Shown here: in pieces, positions 51,409-55,611 of the stretch
How positions within the stretch are numbered: position 1 is the first letter of the stretch
Layout: each line of letters opens with the position of its first letter
NCBI GenBank assembly: GCA_040386075.1
Contig: JAZKGE010000029.1
Coordinates: forward strand, 1-55,611
DNA length: 55,611 nt
From: UBA4416 sp040386075
GTDB taxonomy: Bacteria; Bacteroidota; Bacteroidia; B-17B0; Aurantibacillaceae
Direction of reading: 5' to 3'
Made by a program: the position numbers and the translations under genes
The notes under the pieces: generated by a model
Database searches by the model: none
What the model was told of the DNA's origin: nothing
What the model saw: only the letters and a program-made list of their open reading frames with translations

Positions 51409-52398
51409 TTAATACCATTTTACTTTCAAATAAACGGCATCGTCTATTTGAATAGAATTATCTTTGGAGTAAAAGTAAACCGAATTGCCTTGCTTGGTCT
51501 CAGCAAAATATTCAAATCCATAACCGTTAAAGAATACATTGGTTACTGTAACCTGAATATGCGCCTGGGCTTTGGTATCCACTATCTGTAACTGGTTGGG
51601 GCGAATGTAAGTTTGGTTCTTTGATAATTTGACTTTAGAAGAGATCAAATCATCCTGTTCCAGAATAAAATAACGACCCATTAAGGCAGCTACATTCTTT
51701 GTTTTTGGCTGATAGTAAACGGTAAAAGTTGCATCATGCTGGATCAGTTTTCCGTTCTCCATCACTGCTGTTTCATCAGCATAGCGTAACGCTTCTTCAG
51801 GTTGGTGTGTTACTAAAATTACAGCGGCGTTCTCTTTTTTAATTTGCTGACGGATATAAGTAAAGATCTTGTCGCGTAAAGGCAGGTCTAAATTACTAAA
51901 TGGTTCATCCAGTAATAATACTTTAGGAAACTCGGCCAATGAGCGGGCAATAGCAACACGTTGCTTTTGCCCAGACGATAACGTGATGGCTTTGAGGTTT
52001 TTGTATGGTGTTAGATCAAGTAAACGTAACAATTGGTTGGTGCGTTTTTGTTTATACTCATCAGTATAACCCATGAGCTTGTCTTTAATATTCTCTTCAA
52101 CTGTATGGTTATCGAGTACATAAAAATCCTGGCTCACAAAGCGCATATCAGAATGACCTGGAATTAAATTATAAGCAGGACCTAATACCAGTTTGTTGTC
52201 AATGATAACCTGTCCTTCCGGGAGGTCTTCCAAGCCATAAATGCATTTTAATAAGGTTGTTTTTCCGCTTCCGCTTTTACCAATGATGGCTAATATCTTT
52301 CCTGGTTCAGCTTTTAGGGAAACAGCATTGATACCTTTGAACTGGGTGGAATTGGGATAATTGAATGATATTTTATTGACCGATAAAATAATTTTTAT
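51409..52398 (-). CDS. ABC transporter ATP-binding protein (AUA or other non-canonical start)
   Basis: About 329 residues. The Walker A motif GKSGSGKTT lies before the first TTG (52233), so the real start is upstream. The frame is open from the stop at 52404 and reads KIILSVNKISFNYPNS from the codon after ATA 52398, which matches an ABC ATPase N-terminus; no ATG, GTG or TTG occurs there. ATA 52398 overlaps the stop codon of the upstream gene (ATAA), giving translational coupling; ATT 52392 or 52389 are alternatives. Other motifs: signature LSSGQKQR, Walker B VLLLDEPFSNLD, H-loop VTHQ, and a C-terminal ~100-residue region (IRPNQLQIVDTKAQAH) like a TOBE domain. No permease or binding protein is adjacent, so the substrate is unknown. 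Confidence 0.85.
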   Translation of the reverse strand: MKIILSVNKISFNYPNSTQFKGINAVSLKAEPGKILAIIGKSGSGKTTLLKCIYGLEDLPEGQVIIDNKLVLGPAYNLIPGHSDMRFVSQDFYVLDNHTVEENIKDKLMGYTDEYKQKRTNQLLRLLDLTPYKNLKAITLSSGQKQRVAIARSLAEFPKVLLLDEPFSNLDLPLRDKIFTYIRQQIKKENAAVILVTHQPEEALRYADETAVMENGKLIQHDATFTVYYQPKTKNVAALMGRYFILEQDDLISSKVKLSKNQTYIRPNQLQIVDTKAQAHIQVTVTNVFFNGYGFEYFAETKQGNSVYFYSKDNSIQIDDAVYLKVKWY

Positions 52399-52787
52399 TT
52401 TTTATAGAAACCGTTAGTGAATAATTGTACGAAGGTTTTTTCTTTATATTTTTTTCCTTCGATTCCAATAGCATTTAATATGCAAAAGTATGTACCATCT
52501 GTACAAGGTTCTCCGCTGGTAGTTCTGCCATCCCAAAAACCATTAAGGCGGCTTGTTTCAAAAACCAGGTTACCATAACGGTTATAGATACTGAAATTGA
52601 TTTCGGTTATTTCATCCAGGTAAGGTCTGAATACATCATTGATGCTATCGAAGTTTGGAGTAAATACGTTTGGTAAAACAATATTGGAAATGGAATCGTT
52701 CGTGTCATACAGTATGATCTGAGCTTTGGCTTTGTGAAGGTACAAGCCAAACATAGCTACTAATACTATATGTTTTATTTTATTCAC
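52395..52787 (-). CDS. Mini-protein: signal peptide plus T9SS type B (CHU_C) domain
   Basis: A 130-residue protein consisting of a signal peptide (KHIVLVAMFGLYLHKAKAQ) and an almost bare gliding-motility-associated C-terminal domain (VLPNVFTPNFDSINDVFRP, INFSIYNRYGNLVFETSRLN, FWDGRTTSGEPCTDGTYFC), the type B T9SS sorting domain. Type B cargo normally carries a large N-terminal passenger, so this is either a minimal secreted protein or the remnant of a larger one. It precedes the ABC ATPase in the same direction, and its stop overlaps the probable AUA start of that gene. Confidence 0.88.
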   Translation of the reverse strand: MNKIKHIVLVAMFGLYLHKAKAQIILYDTNDSISNIVLPNVFTPNFDSINDVFRPYLDEITEINFSIYNRYGNLVFETSRLNGFWDGRTTSGEPCTDGTYFCILNAIGIEGKKYKEKTFVQLFTNGFYKK

Positions 52788-52804
52788 TAAACTAATTTAC
52801 AACA

Positions 52805-53851
52805 TTAAATCGTGTTCAGGAAATCCAATGTATTTACATCATCCGCAAAATCAAAAATGGTTGGTTGCTGACTGTGGCCCAATGCAATGGTTTTGGTTCC
52901 TTTCATTTCAAAGTTAGCTACAATGCATTGCAGATTTGGCAGCAAAGGTGTTATCTTTTCAACAAGCTGTTCTTGATTAGTGTAGGTTTCGTAATAAAGC
53001 ACCGAAGTAGGAGCATGCAGATCGGTATTTTCGCGGATCATTAAAAAGTTATTATCCAGGAAAGTAATGAGGTCGAGCAGGTAAATAGCCCGGTTATACT
53101 CATAATTGTTGTTGTATTTTTTATTATCCAGCACGTATTTATACTCATAAACGGCTTCAAAAAGCTGGTCAAACACATAACCTTGGGGTACATATAATTT
53201 ACTCACATTACGGCAGCCAAGTCCGTAATAATAAAAAATATCCTTACCCAGCTCCATTAACTCTTCTTTACTTTCTTTTCCTGTTAAAAGGGCAATGGAA
53301 CTGCGATTTTTGCGGATAATATGAGGGTATTTTCCAAAATAGTACTCAAAATGCTTAGCCGTATTATCACTTCCAGTGGCAATTACCGCATCAAAATTGA
53401 TCAGTTTACCTTCCGAAAAATTGATAGAAGGGGCCATATCCTTTTCAAAATAAATGAGCATACCCGCTAAAAATGGAATTAATGCAGGATCGTCGCTGGA
53501 TACTTTGGTAAGGATCTTATGACCGCTTAATAGCACACACATCATGTCGTGAAAACCCACGGCAGGGATATTACCAGCCATAATTACGGCTACGGTTTTG
53601 GGTTTAGCGGGTTCTTTAAGAGTTTTAGTGAATTCTACCAAGCTTTTTTCGTCCAGCATCAGAGCAATGCCGCTTAGGGCACGCGTAATACTTTCGGGGG
53701 TAAACCAACCGTTATAGGAATAGGCTATTTCAGTAAGTTTGTTGAGGTCGTTATGAAAACGTTCTTCTTTTGGAAGCCATTGGTTAGCGAAATGGCGGTT
53801 TATAAACAAACCTAATTGAACAAATGCTTGTTCGCGTTGTTTTAAGGTCAT
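52805..53851 (-). CDS. LuxC-like acyl-CoA reductase
   Basis: A 348-residue acyl-CoA reductase of the LuxC family, which reduces fatty acyl-CoA (or acyl-ACP) to aldehyde with NADPH. The active-site Cys lies in the family motif GLGCRNVSKLYVP (about residue 210). Other segments are VAVIMAGNIPAVGFHDMMCV near residue 90, KILTKVSSDDPALIPFLAG, and IRKNRSSIALLTGKES near 185. It is a little short for LuxC proper (about 450) but typical for the Bacteroidota form. It is divergent from the ferredoxin gene, a conserved pairing suggesting a shared redox role. Confidence 0.9.
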   Translation of the reverse strand: MTLKQREQAFVQLGLFINRHFANQWLPKEERFHNDLNKLTEIAYSYNGWFTPESITRALSGIALMLDEKSLVEFTKTLKEPAKPKTVAVIMAGNIPAVGFHDMMCVLLSGHKILTKVSSDDPALIPFLAGMLIYFEKDMAPSINFSEGKLINFDAVIATGSDNTAKHFEYYFGKYPHIIRKNRSSIALLTGKESKEELMELGKDIFYYYGLGCRNVSKLYVPQGYVFDQLFEAVYEYKYVLDNKKYNNNYEYNRAIYLLDLITFLDNNFLMIRENTDLHAPTSVLYYETYTNQEQLVEKITPLLPNLQCIVANFEMKGTKTIALGHSQQPTIFDFADDVNTLDFLNTI

Positions 53852-53907
53852 AAAAATTAATCTTATATTTGTAATCTTATTATTACAGAATACAAAACTA
53901 ACTAAAA

Positions 53908-54258
53908 ATGGCTATTAAAATTACAGATGAGTGCATTAATTGCGGAGCCTGCGAACCGGAGTGTCCTAATAATGCAATATATGAGGGTGGTGCCGAATGG
54001 CGTTTTGCCGACGGAACTAAAGTAAAAGGTGAGTTTACAGGGGCAAATACAAAAATTACGGCAGATGCCAACGATCCTCTAACGCCGTACAGTATGGATG
54101 TGTATTACATTGCTACTGATAAATGCACGGAGTGTGCAGGTTTTCATGACGAACCTCAATGCGCAGCCGTTTGTCCGGTTGATTGCTGTATAAAAGACGA
54201 AGATAATGTGGAGACCGAGGATGTGCTTTTAGCTAAAAAAGACAGTATGCATTTATAA
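53908..54258 (+). CDS. 2[4Fe-4S] ferredoxin
   Basis: A 116-residue ferredoxin with two cluster sites. The first is CINCGACEPECPNNAI (CxxCxxCxxxCP); the second is spread out (CTECAGFHDEPQCAAVCP, CxxCx8CxxxCP), the Alvin-type insertion seen in longer bacterial ferredoxins. Between them is a ~60-residue insertion, and the protein ends with an acidic tail. It transfers electrons at low potential. It is transcribed away from the acyl-CoA reductase gene, 56 bases apart, consistent with a linked function. Confidence 0.95.
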   Translation: MAIKITDECINCGACEPECPNNAIYEGGAEWRFADGTKVKGEFTGANTKITADANDPLTPYSMDVYYIATDKCTECAGFHDEPQCAAVCPVDCCIKDEDNVETEDVLLAKKDSMHL

Positions 54259-54277
54259 TAATTGCTTTATTTATACT

Positions 54278-54307
54278 AAAAGCCATCCTCGTTGAGGATG
54301 GCTTTTT
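54278..54307 (+). terminator. Intrinsic terminator after the ferredoxin gene
   Basis: AAAAGCCATCCTC (54278-54290) pairs with GAGGATGGCTTTT (54294-54306) around a GTT loop, then TTG. It begins 19 bases after the ferredoxin stop. Confidence 0.92.
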
Positions 54308-54318
54308 TGTTTTAATTG

Positions 54319-54627
54319 AAAAGATTTGGGCGTGACGGCGCAAAAGAACGCGCGCTGTCGGGCTGCGCTACGCTCGTTGCCTTCGTCAAAAGCTGCGCTT
54401 TCTTCTCGTCAATGTTCCAATCTTTTACTCCACTCCGTTTCGTAAAAGGATTTGCACTACAATCCCTCACGCGGGTTTACTTCAAGTTTGAAACTTATGC
54501 TTCGATCTCACAGGAAGTTTGCGTGAGGGATGCGAGCGAAAATCCTTTTTGCTGTCTCTTCGCAAAAAGATTGTAGCGGGTCAGCCCGACCCCGCTGTCT
54601 CTTTGCGGGGTCACGCCCAAAACTTTT
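54319..54627. repeat. About 309-bp element with 18-bp terminal inverted repeats
   Basis: AAAAGATTTGGGCGTGAC (54319-54336) and GTCACGCCCAAAACTTTT (54610-54627) are inverted repeats matching at 17 of 18 positions. Inside, AAAAGGATTTGCACT (54446-54460) leading to AATCCCTCACGC is mirrored by GCGTGAGGGATGCGAGCG leading to AAAATCCTTTT further on, so a second, larger stem encloses a ~45-base core; GCGGGTCAGCCCGACCCCGC near the right end is another small palindrome. The element is more GC-rich than its neighbours and fills most of the 448-base gap between the ferredoxin gene and the next TPR gene. No transposase is encoded; the short open frames across it look like chance. Confidence 0.8.
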
Positions 54628-54706
54628 AAAAACAAACTATTCTCACATTTATTCTGAATTATGTATATTTGAAAGTACTGTATCAATTCATTAAAAAATT
54701 TAATTT

Positions 54707-55611
54707 GTGAAAAAAATATATGTCCTCTTTTTACTTTTTAGTTTACAATTTACCTCTTTTGGGCAACGGGGAGTTGATTCCATTAATGCGGTAATCAAAA
54801 CCTCTAAGAACGACACAACACTTGCCCGCTGTTATGTGGCTTTAACTGAACAACTGTTTGCTACTTACCCCGATACATTGATCCCACTTTGTAATAAAGC
54901 ACTGGCTATTGTAGAAAAGAACATGGCTAAAGCCAGTAAGCTGGAAAAGAACTCTTACCTGTTTACCAAAGGTGCTGCTCTCAATAATATAGCCTATGCT
55001 TATTTTGTGAAAGGTAAAATAGATATAGCTCTTGAGTATTTTGAAAAAGGATTAAAAATTAACGAGGAATTAGGTGTTAAACGCGAAATAGCAAATTCAC
55101 TTAGCAATATCAGCGCTTTATATGATCAAACAGGGCAGCCTGAAAAAGCGTTGATCAAGTCGGAAAGAGCCTGGAAGATACAGGAAGAAATTGGCGACAA
55201 ACAAGGTATGGCTTATACCATTAATAACATTGCTGCCATATATGACAAACAGGGACAAATGCAAAAGGCTTTGGATTATATCCACCGCGGATTAAAAATA
55301 GAGGAGGAAATAGGGAACAAGTATTTAATAGCAACATCATTCAATAACCTGGGAGCTTTTTATGTAAAGCAAGGTCAGCTTGAAAAAGGATTGGATTATT
55401 ATCACAGGAGTTTAAAGATAAGGGAAGAAATAAAAGACCAGCAAGGTATTGCCACCTGTTTGCACAACATTGGTTATGTGTATGAAGTGTTGAATGATGA
55501 TGCCAAATCGTTGGATTATGACCTTAGAGGATTAAAAATTTACCAGGAAATAGGCGACCAAAAAGGGATCGCTAATTCATATCATAACATTGGTGGTATT
55601 TACGAAAAACA
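54707..55611 (+). CDS. TPR protein, start of gene (3' end outside window)
   Basis: The frame opens with GTG 54707 and runs to the window edge without a stop. The first residues form a signal peptide (KKIYVLFLLFSLQFTSFGQ). From about residue 80 there are at least six TPR units of ~40 residues (YFEKGLKINEELGVKREIAN; AYTINNIAAIYDKQGQMQKA; ISLSNISALYDQTGQPEKAL-like), of the same type as the protein at 2137-3006. In many Bacteroidota the same N-terminus continues into a histidine kinase or an adenylate/guanylate cyclase; that part would lie beyond the window. No frameshift is visible. Confidence 0.83.
   Translation, partial: MKKIYVLFLLFSLQFTSFGQRGVDSINAVIKTSKNDTTLARCYVALTEQLFATYPDTLIPLCNKALAIVEKNMAKASKLEKNSYLFTKGAALNNIAYAYFVKGKIDIALEYFEKGLKINEELGVKREIANSLSNISALYDQTGQPEKALIKSERAWKIQEEIGDKQGMAYTINNIAAIYDKQGQMQKALDYIHRGLKIEEEIGNKYLIATSFNNLGAFYVKQGQLEKGLDYYHRSLKIREEIKDQQGIATCLHNIGYVYEVLNDDAKSLDYDLRGLKIYQEIGDQKGIANSYHNIGGIYEK

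Noticed and set aside
54316..54576. An 86-codon frame in the region after the ferredoxin gene
   Set aside because: It lies inside the inverted-repeat element, has no signal peptide or domain, and its codons follow the repeat rather than a protein.

Overview
The window comes from an AT-rich chromosome of the phylum Bacteroidota. The evidence is: type IX secretion (T9SS) C-terminal sorting domains at both ends (positions 1-687, 732-2114 and a stand-alone CHU_C domain at 52395-52787); genes without Shine-Dalgarno sequences; promoters of the Bacteroidota form TTTG-N19-TAnnTTTG (best example 18914-18944); and gene pairs typical of the phylum (LptD-like/amidase, UbiA/maf, LuxC-like reductase/ferredoxin, TolC/HlyD). 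No ribosomal RNA, prophage, insertion sequence or CRISPR array is visible. It reads as mostly core chromosome, peppered with short repeated elements.

Layout. 1-3006: secreted or surface proteins (LamG and VCBS/FG-GAP proteins, a TPR protein). 3017-5291: aroQ, xerD and a DUF72 protein. 5357-10959: an inducible-mutagenesis cassette imuA-imuB-dnaE2 behind a promoter region holding three CTA-N7-TAG palindromes. 10988-18595: envelope and housekeeping genes (PlsC-like acyltransferase, SPFH-GYF protein, HI0933/BaiN-type flavoprotein, LolC/E-type permease, NamZ exo-muramidase, alpha/beta-hydrolase lipoprotein). 18664-18750: tRNA-Ser(GGA). 18970-24158: an FAD oxidoreductase, an OsmC protein, and a two-gene signalling operon (FIST sensor plus SpoIIE-type phosphatase). 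24169-28164: a possible 45-residue GRPR protein, a coiled-coil lipoprotein, Maf, a UbiA prenyltransferase, a TPMT-like methyltransferase and a small membrane protein. 28173-34117: LptD-like protein divergent from an N-acetylmuramoyl-alanine amidase, and a membrane metallophosphoesterase. 34380-42596: thiolase, M23 protein, lipoprotein, lipid kinase, TsaB, and an HlyD/TolC pair without its pump. 42779-50789: AddB-like nuclease, a coiled-coil secreted protein, then a probable operon fabD, beta-barrel protein, alanine dehydrogenase, DUF4258-like protein, WcaF-like acetyltransferase. 50993-54258: single-domain response regulator, orphan ABC ATPase, mini T9SS type B protein, acyl-CoA reductase, ferredoxin. 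54319-54627: a roughly 300-bp terminal-inverted-repeat element. 54707 to the end: a second TPR protein, cut by the window.

The observations most worth following are these. (1) Three genes (xerD, the LptD-like gene and the ABC ATPase) have no ATG, GTG or TTG anywhere near the N-terminus their families require; each has an in-frame AUU or AUA at the right place, and in the ABC gene the AUA overlaps the stop codon of the preceding gene (AUAA). (2) The imuA promoter holds three same-architecture palindromes, a strong candidate for the operator of an SOS-type repressor, although no lexA is beside the cassette. (3) Two unrelated intergenic arrays, upstream of fabD and upstream of the gene at 27586, both repeat at exactly 21 bp. 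(4) A palindromic repeat appears to have been inserted in frame into the BaiN-like flavoprotein, and related hairpins sit between genes. (5) A strong intrinsic terminator ends only 8 bases before the FIST start codon.
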